Notes: generated by a model not told the origin, from the sequence alone. DNA of 64,000 bases from Cohnella sp. OV330 (GCF_900112065.1 NZ_FOKE01000001.1:326828-390827), one strand, 5' to 3'; positions 10,034 through 19,014 are shown, numbered from the stretch's first letter. Program-made: numbers and translations.

Positions 10034-11008
10034 CTAGAACAGTCTGTCTTGTCCCAATCGCTTGGCGATATGGTTGGCCGAGAACAGCAGGATGAAGCTG
10101 ACGACCGTCTTGAACATGCCTGCGGCGGTCGCGAGCGGGAAGTTAAACTGCTGGAGGCCGTATTTGAGCACGAATATGTCAATGTTCTCGGAATAATCGA
10201 CGTTCATACCGTTGCCGAGCAGGTACTGCGGTTCGAATCCCGATTCCAGCAAATAGCCGATGTTCATGATGAGCAGCACGACGATGACCGGCTTGATGCC
10301 CGGCAGCGTGATATACCACATCCGTCTCAAACGGCCCGCGCCGTCCATCTCCGCCGCCTCGTACTGCGCGGGATCGATGGCGCTGATCGCGGCCAAATAG
10401 ACGATCGTATTCCAGCCTACGTCCTTCCACACGGAGCTAGCGCCGAAGATGCCCCAGAACCATTCCGCCTTGCCGAGGAACAAATATTCCTGCCCCTTTT
10501 CGATGATGCCGATGCCCTTGAGCAGTTCATTGATGACGCCGTCCGGCGCCAGCATCGTCTGGATGATGCCCGCTGCGACGACCCAGGAGATGAAGTGAGG
10601 CAAATAGCTGACGGTCTGCACGACGCGCTTGAACGCGACCTTGCGGACCTCGTTCAAGAGCAAGGCGAGCGATACGGCCGTCACGAAGCCGAGCACGAGA
10701 TTGATGCCGCTCATCGCGAGCGTATTGCGCAGGGCGATCAGGAAGCGATCCTCCGAGAACAGCGACTTAAAATGCGAAAAGCCGACCCATTGCTGGTCCT
10801 TGAAGGCAAGCGAAGGCTGATAATCCTGGAACGCGATCGTCCATCCCCATACCGGCACGTATTTAAAAATGAACAGCCAGATGACAAAGGGAACGGACAT
10901 CAGGACCAGCATGCGCTGCGAAACGAGTTTCTTGAAAAACAGCTTCAGCCCGCCCGGCTCTGGCTTTGACGTCGACGTCGACGGCGACAGCGCGGTGTTG
11001 TTTTCCAT
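10034..11008 (-). CDS. ABC sugar transporter permease (LplB/YteP type)
   Basis: A 324-residue permease with a short cytoplasmic N-terminus, six predicted helices, the family segment FKYVPVWGWTIAFQDYQP near residues 48-66, and an EAA loop (YEAAEMDGAGRLRRMWYITLPG). It ends in LLFSANHIAKRLGQDRLF, typical of LplB proteins. It is the first permease of the xylan importer. Its start has AAGGAG about 9 bases upstream. A stem-loop separates it from the binding-protein gene and may set the ratio of the two products. Confidence 0.92.
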   Translation of the reverse strand: MENNTALSPSTSTSKPEPGGLKLFFKKLVSQRMLVLMSVPFVIWLFIFKYVPVWGWTIAFQDYQPSLAFKDQQWVGFSHFKSLFSEDRFLIALRNTLAMSGINLVLGFVTAVSLALLLNEVRKVAFKRVVQTVSYLPHFISWVVAAGIIQTMLAPDGVINELLKGIGIIEKGQEYLFLGKAEWFWGIFGASSVWKDVGWNTIVYLAAISAIDPAQYEAAEMDGAGRLRRMWYITLPGIKPVIVVLLIMNIGYLLESGFEPQYLLGNGMNVDYSENIDIFVLKYGLQQFNFPLATAAGMFKTVVSFILLFSANHIAKRLGQDRLF

Positions 11009-11046
11009 CCTTCTTGCTCCTTCCGTCGGGCTAAAGAATAGAAAGG

Positions 11047-11087
11047 AAAGCCGGCCTTAAGCACGAAGCTCGCGTTAAGCCGGCTTT
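11047..11087 (-). terminator. Intercistronic stem-loop between binding protein and permease
   Basis: AAAGCCGGC-C-TTAA pairs with TTAAGCCGGCTTT around a 14-base loop. The position just after the binding-protein stop codon suggests a partial terminator or 3' stabiliser that gives more binding protein than permease. Confidence 0.7.
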
Positions 11088-11109
11088 GCCCTCCTATCGA
11101 AAACCTCCG

Positions 11110-12837
11110 TTACTTGGCGACTTCCACGACTTTCTTGATTTGCTCGGTATACCACTTCTCGTAGCCGGCGGTATCGAGCTTGCCGAATTCCTTCATGTAG
11201 TCGGCCCATACGCCTTCGAAGTCCGCCGGCTTGGCCAGCACGAGCTTGGCGTAGTACTTCTTCAGCAGGTCGTCCTTCTTGGTCTCCCAGATCTGCTGCG
11301 GGGAGCCCTGTTCCTTCGGAATGCTCCAGGCCGGGAACCACGGACGGTCTTCGGGCTTGTCGAACATCTGTGCGTAAGTCTGCACGCCGTACTTGCCCAG
11401 GATCGTCTTGTCGCCTTCGGTCAGGCTCATCTGGAACACTTCCGGCTGGAAGCCCGGCGCCAACGCATTGCCGTCCGCAAGCGTGGAGGAGGTGCCGTAT
11501 TGCGGCCAATCCCAGTCATACGTCTTGAAGCCGAACTTCTCGTTGAACGCGTCGTCGAGCTTCGCGATCTGCTCCGCCGTCCGGTAGAAGCGGCCCTTGT
11601 CGTCGACCTCGTACGTCTCGCCCTTGATCCCCCAGCTCTTCAGCACTTGATTTTCGTCCGTGAGCAGAGCATCCCAGTACTGAATGATGCGGGCCGGATC
11701 CTTGGCGCTCTTGGTGATGCCCGCGCCGCGGTTGCTGGTCCAGCCCGGCGGATCGAGGTACTGGTCGTGCTTGCCGTCGAACGTCACCGGCAGCGGGAAG
11801 TAGACGAAGTCGTCCTGCGTCTGATCCTTTCTCGCCGCATCCTTGAGCACATTCATCGCATTGCCGATCTGCCAGCCGTAGTCGAAGAAGCCTACGACCT
11901 TGTGAGAGGTCAGCTTGGCGATATATTGGTCGTAGTTGTCGACGAAGGAAGATTTATCGAACAGGTTTTTGCCGTTCAGGTCGTTCAGCGTCTTCAGCCA
12001 ACGCTTCTCGTTCTCCGAGCCGGCGTACGTCTTGGCTTCGTTCGTGGCGATGTCCACCATGACGTTCCCGTCGTTCGGGAACCCGGCCAGATGCATCGGC
12101 GGATTGGAGGTGGCGAAAAACCGCCAGTCGTGCGTCAGCGTGAGCATCCCCGTCAGGTTCTCGTCCTTGTGCTTGGCGACAAAGTCCTCGACCAGCTTGA
12201 CGTATTCGTCCAGCGTCTTGATCTTCGGGTAGCCCGCTTCCTTGAGCACGCGCCGCTGTACCCAGAACGCGCCCTGATTGATGTTCGGATCCGCCACATA
12301 GTCGCCAACCTGCGGCCCGAAGGGCAGGAAGTAGATCTTGCCGCCGTAGTCGGCTCTCATCCGCTCGAAGTATGGCCCGTATACGCGCTTGATGTTCGGT
12401 CCGTACTGCTCGATCAGATCGTCCAGCGGGATAAAGGCGCCCGCCTTCAGCACTTCCTCGATCGCGGCATCCGGTATCATGACGTCAGGGTATTGGTCGG
12501 ATGCGATCATCGTGCCGATCTTCGTATTCAGGTCTCCGACCAAATGCTCGATCTTGAAGTTCACGCCGGTCTGATCCTCGAGCATCTTGCCGATCGTCGT
12601 CTCATTGGTGTTCAGATCTTTCTCGCCGGCCACGCCATTAAAGAAACTGAACGTGACTTTGTCTAGCGGCTTCTCTGTTGCAGATGCCGTTGCCGATGCC
12701 GAACCGCTCGCCGGCGCCGACGAACTGTCGCTGGGTGCGGCTGAAGACGCATTGCCGCTATTGTTGCCGTTCGAGCATGCAGCCATCGATACGGCCAAGG
12801 CGGCAGCCATGCCGGCTGTCCACAGTTTTTTTGCCAC
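11110..12837 (-). CDS. Extracellular solute-binding lipoprotein of the xylan importer
   Basis: A 575-residue LplA/YtcQ-type binding protein. The signal peptide ends in the lipobox VSMAAC with C21 as lipidation site, followed by a Ser/Asn/Ala-rich tether and two alpha/beta lobes. Gene order (binding protein, LplB, LplC, GH8, GH67, GH10) matches aldouronate utilisation operons, so the ligand is probably a methylglucuronoxylan fragment (inference). Start: GTG at 12837 has GGAAGGGG 10 bases upstream; ATG at 12867 and GTG at 12882 are in frame but lack such a site. A cre-like sequence sits between the -10 box and the gene. Confidence 0.88.
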   Translation of the reverse strand: MAKKLWTAGMAAALAVSMAACSNGNNSGNASSAAPSDSSSAPASGSASATASATEKPLDKVTFSFFNGVAGEKDLNTNETTIGKMLEDQTGVNFKIEHLVGDLNTKIGTMIASDQYPDVMIPDAAIEEVLKAGAFIPLDDLIEQYGPNIKRVYGPYFERMRADYGGKIYFLPFGPQVGDYVADPNINQGAFWVQRRVLKEAGYPKIKTLDEYVKLVEDFVAKHKDENLTGMLTLTHDWRFFATSNPPMHLAGFPNDGNVMVDIATNEAKTYAGSENEKRWLKTLNDLNGKNLFDKSSFVDNYDQYIAKLTSHKVVGFFDYGWQIGNAMNVLKDAARKDQTQDDFVYFPLPVTFDGKHDQYLDPPGWTSNRGAGITKSAKDPARIIQYWDALLTDENQVLKSWGIKGETYEVDDKGRFYRTAEQIAKLDDAFNEKFGFKTYDWDWPQYGTSSTLADGNALAPGFQPEVFQMSLTEGDKTILGKYGVQTYAQMFDKPEDRPWFPAWSIPKEQGSPQQIWETKKDDLLKKYYAKLVLAKPADFEGVWADYMKEFGKLDTAGYEKWYTEQIKKVVEVAK

Positions 12838-12873
12838 TGCGTTCGAACCCCTTCCGTGACGTTTCATTGTTTT

Positions 12874-12892
12874 TGTAAGCACTTTCAGTATA
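12874..12892 (-). promoter_or_regulatory. -10 box and cre-like site upstream of the binding-protein gene
   Basis: On the minus strand TATACT (12887-12892) is followed at once by TGAAAGTGCTTACA (12874-12887), one mismatch from the cre consensus. CcpA bound here would cover the transcription start. No good -35 box is visible, which would suit activation by the nearby YesN-type regulator. Confidence 0.55.
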
Positions 12893-12967
12893 AAGGGATT
12901 CGACGAGTTTGTTTACTGGATAAACTAAAGATCGTACTTAGGATATTTAGGATGCGGAATTTTGGAC

Positions 12968-12987
12968 AAAAAAAGCCTGCGAGGCTT
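12968..12987 (-). terminator. Intrinsic terminator at the downstream end of the tandem array
   Basis: On the minus strand AAGCCT and AGGCTT pair around a small loop and are followed by TTTTTTT. It is the exit-side boundary of the 13-unit array, with no gene between the array and itself. Confidence 0.65.
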
Positions 12988-13029
12988 CGTAGGAATTCGC
13001 TCGGGCGAAGAGGCCGGGGCTGCGGGGCC

Positions 13030-13670
13030 AAGTGGCGTTGTAGGACGTTACTTGGCGGGTGGGACAGGTTACGAAGGCCAAGTAGCTCTGTAGGACGTTA
13101 CTTTGGCAGGGGAGCCAAGTTATGAAGGCCAAGTAGCTCTGTAGGACGTTACTTTGGCGGGGGAGCCAGGTTATGAAGGCCAAGTAGTTCTGTAGGACGT
13201 TACTTTAGGCGGGGGAGCCAGGTTATGAAGGCGAAGTAGTTCTGTAGGACGTTACTTTGGGCGGGGGAGCCAGGTTATGAAGGCCAAGTAGCTCTGTAGG
13301 ACGTTACTTTGGCAGGGGAGCCAGGTTATGAAGGTCAAGTGGCGCTGTAGGACGTTACCTTTGGCGGGGGAGCCAGGTTATGAAGGCCAAGTAGTTTTGT
13401 AGGACGTTACTTTGGCAGGGGAGCCAGGTTATGAAGGCCAAGTGGCGCTGTAGGACGTTACTTTGGCGGGAGAGTCAGGTTATGAAAGCCAAGTAGCTCT
13501 GTGGGACGTTACCTTTGGCGGGGGAGCATGGTTATGAAGGCCAAGTAGTTCCGTAGGACGTTACTTGGGCGGGGGAGCCAGGTTACGAAGGCCAAGTAGT
13601 TCTGCAGGACGTTACTTTGACGGGGGAGCATGGGCACGGGGCTTTGTGACCCCGTAGGAGGTTACTTCGG
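13030..13670. repeat. 51-bp tandem array (locus B), about 13 units
   Basis: The core GTAGGACGTTAC or a one-base variant begins at 13040, 13090, 13141, 13192, 13244, 13296, 13347, 13399, 13450, 13501, 13553 and 13604, with a diverged copy at 13654. Spacing is 50, 51, 51, 52, 52, 51, 52, 51, 51, 52, 51 and 50 bases. The rest of each unit (GGCGGGGGAGCCAGGTTATG, then AAGGCCAAGTAG) is also conserved. Because spacing varies by single bases, no long reading frame survives. The array fills the gap between the CDF transporter terminator and the importer promoter. Confidence 0.97.
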
Positions 13671-13699
13671 CAAAAAAAGCCCCGGCGATGGACGCCGGG
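13671..13699 (-). terminator. Terminator of the CDF transporter gene
   Basis: On the minus strand CCCGGCG and CGCCGGG pair around 5 bases and are followed by G-C-TTTTTTT, 14 bases past the stop codon of the cation transporter gene. Confidence 0.85.
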
Positions 13700-13712
13700 A
13701 CCAGCAAGCCTT

Positions 13713-14606
13713 CTAAGACAGCATTTCCGAGACGTCGACCGGTTCGTAGTGGACGTGGACTTCGTACACCTCGGACGTCTTCTTCAGTTTATTTTCGACG
13801 CTCGTCGCGATCTCGTGCGCTTCGGCGAAGTCCAGCTCCATGTTCACGAGCACCACCACGTCGACGACGGCGCTGCTGCCGTAATTTCTCGCTTTGATAT
13901 CCTTGACGGCCTCGACGCCCTCGACCTCCATGATCGCTTCCTTGAAGGACTCGATGGTCGACTCGTCGAACCCGTCGGACAGATGGTGGGAGGCGTCGCG
14001 GAAAATATCCCATGCCGTCTTGCAGATGAGGAGGCCGACCGCTACGGCGGTGACGGGGTCGAGCCACGGCAGGCCGAATTGGGAACCGACGATGCCGATC
14101 ACGGTGCCTATGCTCACGAGCGCGTCCGAGATGTTGTCTTTGGCGGCCGCCATGACCGCTTGGCTGTTGATTCGAACCGCCAGCCTTCGGTTGTAACGGT
14201 ACACGAAGTACATGACCGCCGCGCAGAACAGGCCCGTCCAGGCCGAGATCGACTCCGGCGCCTTTTCGCTCCCGCTGAAGATCGAAGATACGGCGGCGAA
14301 CAAGACTTGGAGCCCGACCGCCGCCATGATAAAGGAAGAAATAAGGGAAGCGATCGTTTCCGATTTCCAATGTCCGTATCGATGGTCGTGATCCGCCGGC
14401 TTCTGCGCGAGACGCAGTCCGATCAGGACGGCGACGGACGCGACGATATCGGTCGCGTTGTTCATGCCGTCGGCCCTTAGAGCTTCGGACCCCGCGGCGT
14501 AGCCGACGATTAATTTAAGCGCGGAAAGGACGATATAGGCGACGATGCTGACGATCGCGCCGCGCTCTCCCAGCTTCAGGTTGTCGTACCGCTGCTGTTG
14601 ATCCAT
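13713..14606 (-). CDS. CDF-family cation exporter, probably Mn2+
   Basis: A 297-residue cation diffusion facilitator with about six membrane helices and a C-terminal cytoplasmic metal-binding domain ending in VEVHVHYEP. Helix 2 carries LRADGMNNATDIV, where Asn and Asp replace the His/Asp of zinc exporters, and the helix 5 region has LPWLDPVTAVAVG. An Asn-Asp-Asp-Asp transport site is described for Mn-exporting MntE/MneP members, so manganese is the likely substrate (family inference). HDHRYGHWKSE is the usual loop motif after helix 2. It is a single gene with its own terminator. Upstream, two direct CGTGTCG copies (14702 and 14721) could bind a regulator. Confidence 0.88.
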   Translation of the reverse strand: MDQQQRYDNLKLGERGAIVSIVAYIVLSALKLIVGYAAGSEALRADGMNNATDIVASVAVLIGLRLAQKPADHDHRYGHWKSETIASLISSFIMAAVGLQVLFAAVSSIFSGSEKAPESISAWTGLFCAAVMYFVYRYNRRLAVRINSQAVMAAAKDNISDALVSIGTVIGIVGSQFGLPWLDPVTAVAVGLLICKTAWDIFRDASHHLSDGFDESTIESFKEAIMEVEGVEAVKDIKARNYGSSAVVDVVVLVNMELDFAEAHEIATSVENKLKKTSEVYEVHVHYEPVDVSEMLS

Positions 14607-14751
14607 TTCCCGAAGTACCTCGCTCCCTATCCAGTACCATCCATACTAGCAAGCGAAATCGGAGTGGGTCTAGAGAAACGTTTTTTCGCCGGGGCTACAA
14701 ACGTGTCGTTCCACAACAATCGTGTCGGCTCGCAAAAAAGTTGCGCGGCGT

Positions 14752-14794
14752 AAAAAAGCTTTTTATAACCGCCCTAGGCGATTATAAAAAGCTT
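14752..14794 (-). terminator. Terminator of the secreted helical protein gene
   Basis: AAGCTTTTTATAA (14756-14768) and its exact complement (14782-14794) enclose a second CGCC/GGCG stem. On the minus strand it is followed by TTTTTT. It lies about 30 bases past the stop codon of the 14824-15480 gene. Confidence 0.85.
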
Positions 14795-14823
14795 GTGTCC
14801 ATTGCGAGCACCGGTTATACGTA

Positions 14824-15480
14824 TTACTTGAATTTCTCTGGAAATTGCTTGACGATGCCCTCAGTCAGGATATCCGCCAGACGGATCATATGGATCTCGT
14901 TTTTGTCCGTTGCCGCGATATCCGCTTTCCAATCTCCCTTGATTCTGTCCTGGACGATCTCCGTGATGTATTGAAGATGCGTATAGAACATCTCCTGAAC
15001 GGTTTTAAACGGCCAGTTCGGATTCGCCGCACTTAAAAACTTCGCGATGTCGTCGGCGTTCCGATGCCAGTCCGCCTCTAGCTTGGTCACGTCCGCCTGA
15101 TTGCCGGCTTTGGCGGCGGCTACGATCTTTCCGGCGATCTGGATATGCTCTCTCAGCAGGTCGGCCAGCTTGTTGCCGGCGGCTTCCCCGTAATAAGGTT
15201 TGATCAGGTTGCCGATGTCCTGTTGGTTCCGAAGCAGCCGGTCCAGCACGTCCTGCTGATCCGGAAGATTGGCCAGCGCGCTGACGATGTAGCTTCTCGT
15301 CCAGACGGTATGGTCGATCAACGCTTTTTGCATATCGGCCTTCAACTGCACCATCTTCGGACTCAAGCAGGAAGCGTCCTTCTGCTTGCCCGCCTTCGCT
15401 TGCGCGGAACCGATCCCGCCGGTCATGCCCATACTGAGCGCCAAGACGAAAACCAAAGCCAGCATCCATTTGTTTCTCAA
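14824..15480 (-). CDS. Secreted alpha-helical protein of unknown function
   Basis: A 218-residue protein with a signal peptide (cleavage after GSAQA, near residue 28) and an otherwise helical, charged body. His residues recur in helices (DHTVW, REHIQ, DWHRN, THLQY), which could bind metal, but no metalloprotein family is recognised with certainty. Similar secreted bundle proteins occur in Bacillus and Paenibacillus and are often wrongly named glycosyltransferase. The start is TTG at 15480, with AGGAG 8 bases before it. The upstream gene on the same strand is the histidine kinase, 104 bases away, so co-transcription is possible. Confidence 0.75.
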   Translation of the reverse strand: MRNKWMLALVFVLALSMGMTGGIGSAQAKAGKQKDASCLSPKMVQLKADMQKALIDHTVWTRSYIVSALANLPDQQDVLDRLLRNQQDIGNLIKPYYGEAAGNKLADLLREHIQIAGKIVAAAKAGNQADVTKLEADWHRNADDIAKFLSAANPNWPFKTVQEMFYTHLQYITEIVQDRIKGDWKADIAATDKNEIHMIRLADILTEGIVKQFPEKFK

Positions 15481-15584
15481 CTCATCTGCTCCTCTTTGCG
15501 GTTGGAATTACAGGCTGGCTTATTTTGGTTGAGCCATCCGAATTTTATTCAACCAGGGAGCGAAGCGTGGGACCTGGCCGGCGA

Positions 15585-17360
15585 TCAGCCTTCCATATCC
15601 TCCTTCACCACGATGCGGAACGTCGTCCCTTCCCCTTCCTCGCTCGACACTTCGAAGCCGACCTTGTTTTTGTAATACAGCTTCAGCCTATAATAGACGT
15701 TTTTGATGCCGACGCTCTCCCCGATGTCCTCGCTTCGCTCCAGCTCGGCTAAGATCGACGCCAGCCTGTCGGGCGGGATGCCCGCTCCGTTGTCGTGCAC
15801 GGTGCAGACGAGTCCCTCCTCGGTCTTGGCGACCGCGACGCGGATGAGTCCGCCCTCCTTCAGCTTCTCGATGCCGTGGATGCTGGCGTTTTCCACGAGC
15901 GGCTGCAGCGACATCTTCGGGATCATGAGGCCCAGCACCGACTCGTCGGCTTCGATCCGGTAATCGAGCTTGTCCCCGAACCGGTACTTCTGGATGTCGA
16001 GGAAGCACGCGACGAGGTCGAGCTCGTCCCGGATCGTGACCCAATCCTTGCCCCAGGTGAGCGACTTGCGGAAAATTTTGGCCATGCTGTGAATGATGCG
16101 CGCCGTCTCCTCTTCCTTTTTCATCAGGCTGCGCATGCGGATCGTCTCGAGCGAATTGAACAGAAAATGCGGATTGATCTGGCTTTGCAGCGCGTGAAGC
16201 TGGGACTGGTTGCGCTTGATGAGCAGCTCCTTCTTCTGGATGTCCGCGATATAGACGTCGTGGATCAGGCTCTTGATCTGCAGCGTCATCCGGTTGAACT
16301 CGGCCGTCAGCTGCCCGATCTCGTCCTGGGCGTCCTGCCGGGCGATCGTCTCGAACGAATGGTTTTTCACCTTTTTCATATGCTTCAGGATGCGCACTAG
16401 CCGCGCGGTCAGCGACCGGGAAAACCAGATGATGATCAGCGTCGGGAGCAGCACGTTGGGAATGGCCAGATACAGCACGAAGTACTTGGACTTGCGCACC
16501 TCCTCCAGCACCGCCGATTCCTTGAACCGGCCCACGATCCGCCAGTCGGACAGATACGGGACGCCCTTGAAGTCCTCGTCGATGACGATCGTGTCCTTGG
16601 ACACCGGAGTCGCTGCAAAATCGGCCGTCTGCGCGAGGTCGACCTCCGGATTGGTCGTGTACTGAATCTCGTTTCCCTGCAGCAGGTACAGATCTCCCTC
16701 CAGGGTCACGTTATGGAAGATCTCCTTGATCGCTTCGGGATGGAGATCGATTTTCATGTACTTTTCCCATGGCTCCGCGGTCTCTGTATCGGCGATCTTG
16801 CGGACGACGCTCAGCATGTCGCCGGTCGCGCCGGGATAGTCGGACGCCGTCCGCAGCACGATCGGCGCGGACAGCGCCGAATCGCGGACCAGCCGGTACC
16901 ACGGCTGCTCTCTCGTGCTTGCCGTGACGCGCTCCACCTGCCCGCCGTAGATCAGCGTATCGTTGTCCGAGTACAGCGTGATTCGCTGAATCGCCTCGTA
17001 GACCGGGCTGTATTTATTGAGCATGCTGATAATGTAGCTTTGATAGTTGTACACGTAATCCGACGGCACGTCGTAATTTTTGTCCATATATTCGATCAGC
17101 AGCGCATCGTTATAGATAACCGCGGAGATGCCGACGGCCACGTTGACCTGCGTCATGAAGTCGTTGCGGATCTGTTCGATGGCGAGCGAGATGTCCCGCA
17201 TCTTCTGCTTTTTGACGTTGTTCGTCGTGATGTTGTAGAAAATGACGTTCGTCAGCACGACCGGAACGAACACGGACAAAAAGTAGACGATCAGCATTTT
17301 GTTGCGCAGCCTGACGTTGTTCAAGCTGAAAGCCCGCTTCCGAATCCATCTCAATCCCAT
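15585..17360 (-). CDS. Sensor histidine kinase, YesM family (xylan locus)
   Basis: A 591-residue membrane kinase: helix 1 near residues 20-45, an extracellular Cache-like sensor to about 285, helix 2 near 290-310, HAMP, then a LytS/YesM-type kinase domain. The phosphorylated His is H398 in NPHFLFNSLETIR. The ATP-binding lobe has LVENASIHGIEKL and HDNGAGIPPDRL. With the response regulator immediately upstream (24-base gap) it forms a pair that in such loci senses extracellular oligosaccharides or the loaded binding protein and controls the importer (inference). The start at 17360 follows AGGGA by 6 bases; ATG 17366 and GTG 17375 are in-frame alternatives. Confidence 0.9.
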   Translation of the reverse strand: MGLRWIRKRAFSLNNVRLRNKMLIVYFLSVFVPVVLTNVIFYNITTNNVKKQKMRDISLAIEQIRNDFMTQVNVAVGISAVIYNDALLIEYMDKNYDVPSDYVYNYQSYIISMLNKYSPVYEAIQRITLYSDNDTLIYGGQVERVTASTREQPWYRLVRDSALSAPIVLRTASDYPGATGDMLSVVRKIADTETAEPWEKYMKIDLHPEAIKEIFHNVTLEGDLYLLQGNEIQYTTNPEVDLAQTADFAATPVSKDTIVIDEDFKGVPYLSDWRIVGRFKESAVLEEVRKSKYFVLYLAIPNVLLPTLIIIWFSRSLTARLVRILKHMKKVKNHSFETIARQDAQDEIGQLTAEFNRMTLQIKSLIHDVYIADIQKKELLIKRNQSQLHALQSQINPHFLFNSLETIRMRSLMKKEEETARIIHSMAKIFRKSLTWGKDWVTIRDELDLVACFLDIQKYRFGDKLDYRIEADESVLGLMIPKMSLQPLVENASIHGIEKLKEGGLIRVAVAKTEEGLVCTVHDNGAGIPPDRLASILAELERSEDIGESVGIKNVYYRLKLYYKNKVGFEVSSEEGEGTTFRIVVKEDMEG

Positions 17361-17384
17361 TCGCATTCCCTGCACCGCCGATGA

Positions 17385-18974
17385 CTAAAGCTTTTCGCTG
17401 ATGGCATTTTTGTATGCGGTCGGCGTCTTCCGTTCGACCTTCTCGAACTGGGTGACGAAGTAGTCGGCATTGCAGAAGCCCACGCTCGCCGCGATCTCGT
17501 ACACCTTTTTGTCCGTCTGCCGGAGCTGGCGCTTTGCTTCTTGAATGCGCAGCTGCAGCACGTATTCGTTGAAGTACACCTGATACGTCTTCTTGAACAG
17601 CTGGCCGAGGTAGACCGCGTTCATATAGTAGCGCTGCGCGATGCTCTTCAGGCTGATATTCTCGTGGAAATGCCGGTCGATATACGCCTTGATCTTGGCG
17701 ATGTCGCCCTTGCCGATCGATTCGCGCAGCGACGAGATATAACCGGCGCATTCGGCGAGGAAGGCCAGCAGCAAATCCCGCAGGCCGGCGAGCGAGCGCG
17801 GGGTCTCCTGCCAGCCGAGCGTCGCGTTCATCGTCGTAAGCCGACGGTCGTCGCCCTGCATCGTGCGGACGATGGCCGTCGCGCCGTACACGACGCGGGA
17901 TACGGCCGCGGCGACGGCATCCGGCGCGAAGCGCTCCTCGCGGAACGCGGCGAGCATCCGGTCCAAGGCGCCCGCCATCGCGTCCGCGTCGTTCTCCTCT
18001 AGGCCTTCCAGCAGCGAGGCGTATACCGCAGGCTCGATCTCGCGGCAGGCGCCGGGCTCGGCATCGCGGATCTCTTCGAACAGAAGGACGGTCTCCCCGG
18101 ACTTGGCGAACTTGGCCTTCCGCGTCTCCTGCGCGGATAAAAAGGACTGCCGGGCTCGCCGAAGCCCCGAAGCGGCCTCGCCGATATAGACGCGCGGCGC
18201 GATGCCTTCGCCGCTGCCGGCCGCGCGCGCCAGGCGCTCGCCCAGCGCCTTCGCCTCTTGCGGGGCGATCGCGCCGGGCACGAGCAGGCCCAACTCGTAC
18301 CGGTCGCGGAAGTGAACGTAAGGCTCGCCGGCGCAGGGCGGCAGGGCGGCCGTATCCGTCACGGCGCGGGCGAGCGCGCGCGCGACGTCGCCGGCGCGGC
18401 GCAGCGCCGCCTCGGCGTCCTCCTCAGGCGGCGCGTCGTTCAGCTCGACGGCGTAGTAGCGGTACTGCAAATCCGCCGGCCATCCCAGCGTATGGCGGCC
18501 CGCTTCCAGCTCGCGCTCCTCCGCGCGTCCCGAGACGAGCGCCTCGAACAGCGACGGACGCCGCAGCGCGTCCTCCGCTTCGGCCCGCTCCTGCTCCCGC
18601 TTCAGCTGCTCGCCGATCCGGACGAGGCTGGCGATGAGCTCGTACTCGTCGATCGGCTTAAGCAGATAATCCTGCACGCCGAAGCGCACGGCCTGCTGCG
18701 CGTACTTGAAGTCGCCGAAGCCGCTGATGATGATGAAGTGCGTGCTGCCATAGCCGCGCTCCTGCGCCTCGCGGATCATCTCCAGACCGTCCAGCACGGG
18801 CATGCGGATATCGGTGACGACGACGTCCGGCGTCAGGCGCCCGATCAGGGCCAACGCTTCTTCTCCGTCCTCCGCCTCGCCGACCACCTCGAAGCCGTAG
18901 CGCTCCCAGGGAATCAAGCCCGCCAGTCCCTTGCGCGCGAACATCTCGTCGTCCACCAGAATGACCTTTCTCAC
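17385..18974 (-). CDS. AraC-type response regulator, YesN family (xylan locus)
   Basis: A 529-residue protein with a receiver domain (acidic pair D8/D9, phospho-acceptor D55 in VVTDIRMP, Lys in LLKPIDEYE), a long middle region, and a C-terminal AraC/XylS DNA-binding domain in the last 100 residues (ISLKSIAQRYYMNAVYLGQLF and GFCNADYFVTQFEKVERKTP). It should activate the importer and xylanase genes when phosphorylated by the adjacent YesM kinase. The start is GTG at 18974, with GGGAGG 5 bases upstream; the longer frame to 19010 adds residues before the receiver fold. A perfect cre site lies upstream. Confidence 0.9.
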   Translation of the reverse strand: MRKVILVDDEMFARKGLAGLIPWERYGFEVVGEAEDGEEALALIGRLTPDVVVTDIRMPVLDGLEMIREAQERGYGSTHFIIISGFGDFKYAQQAVRFGVQDYLLKPIDEYELIASLVRIGEQLKREQERAEAEDALRRPSLFEALVSGRAEERELEAGRHTLGWPADLQYRYYAVELNDAPPEEDAEAALRRAGDVARALARAVTDTAALPPCAGEPYVHFRDRYELGLLVPGAIAPQEAKALGERLARAAGSGEGIAPRVYIGEAASGLRRARQSFLSAQETRKAKFAKSGETVLLFEEIRDAEPGACREIEPAVYASLLEGLEENDADAMAGALDRMLAAFREERFAPDAVAAAVSRVVYGATAIVRTMQGDDRRLTTMNATLGWQETPRSLAGLRDLLLAFLAECAGYISSLRESIGKGDIAKIKAYIDRHFHENISLKSIAQRYYMNAVYLGQLFKKTYQVYFNEYVLQLRIQEAKRQLRQTDKKVYEIAASVGFCNADYFVTQFEKVERKTPTAYKNAISEKL

Positions 18975-19014
18975 GGCATCCTCCCGTCCGGCGCGTTCGC
19001 CTCGGCGCAATCTG

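Noticed and set aside
8717..10969. 750-codon plus-strand open frame opposite GH8 and the permeases
   Set aside because: It is antisense to three well-identified genes and shows only Arg/His-rich composition typical of GC-rich shadow frames.
12947..13183. Minus-strand 78-codon frame with 17-residue LAFITWLPRQSNVLQSY-type repeats
   Set aside because: The array spacing drifts by single bases, so the frame covers only three units; it lacks a ribosome site and ends beyond the terminator.
13030..13670. CRISPR array
   Set aside because: The whole unit is conserved and not just a repeat with unique spacers, and no cas genes are present.
14607..14751. Manganese riboswitch (yybP-ykoY) upstream of the CDF exporter
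   Set aside because: I could not find the conserved core of that riboswitch; only a pair of direct CGTGTCG repeats is visible.
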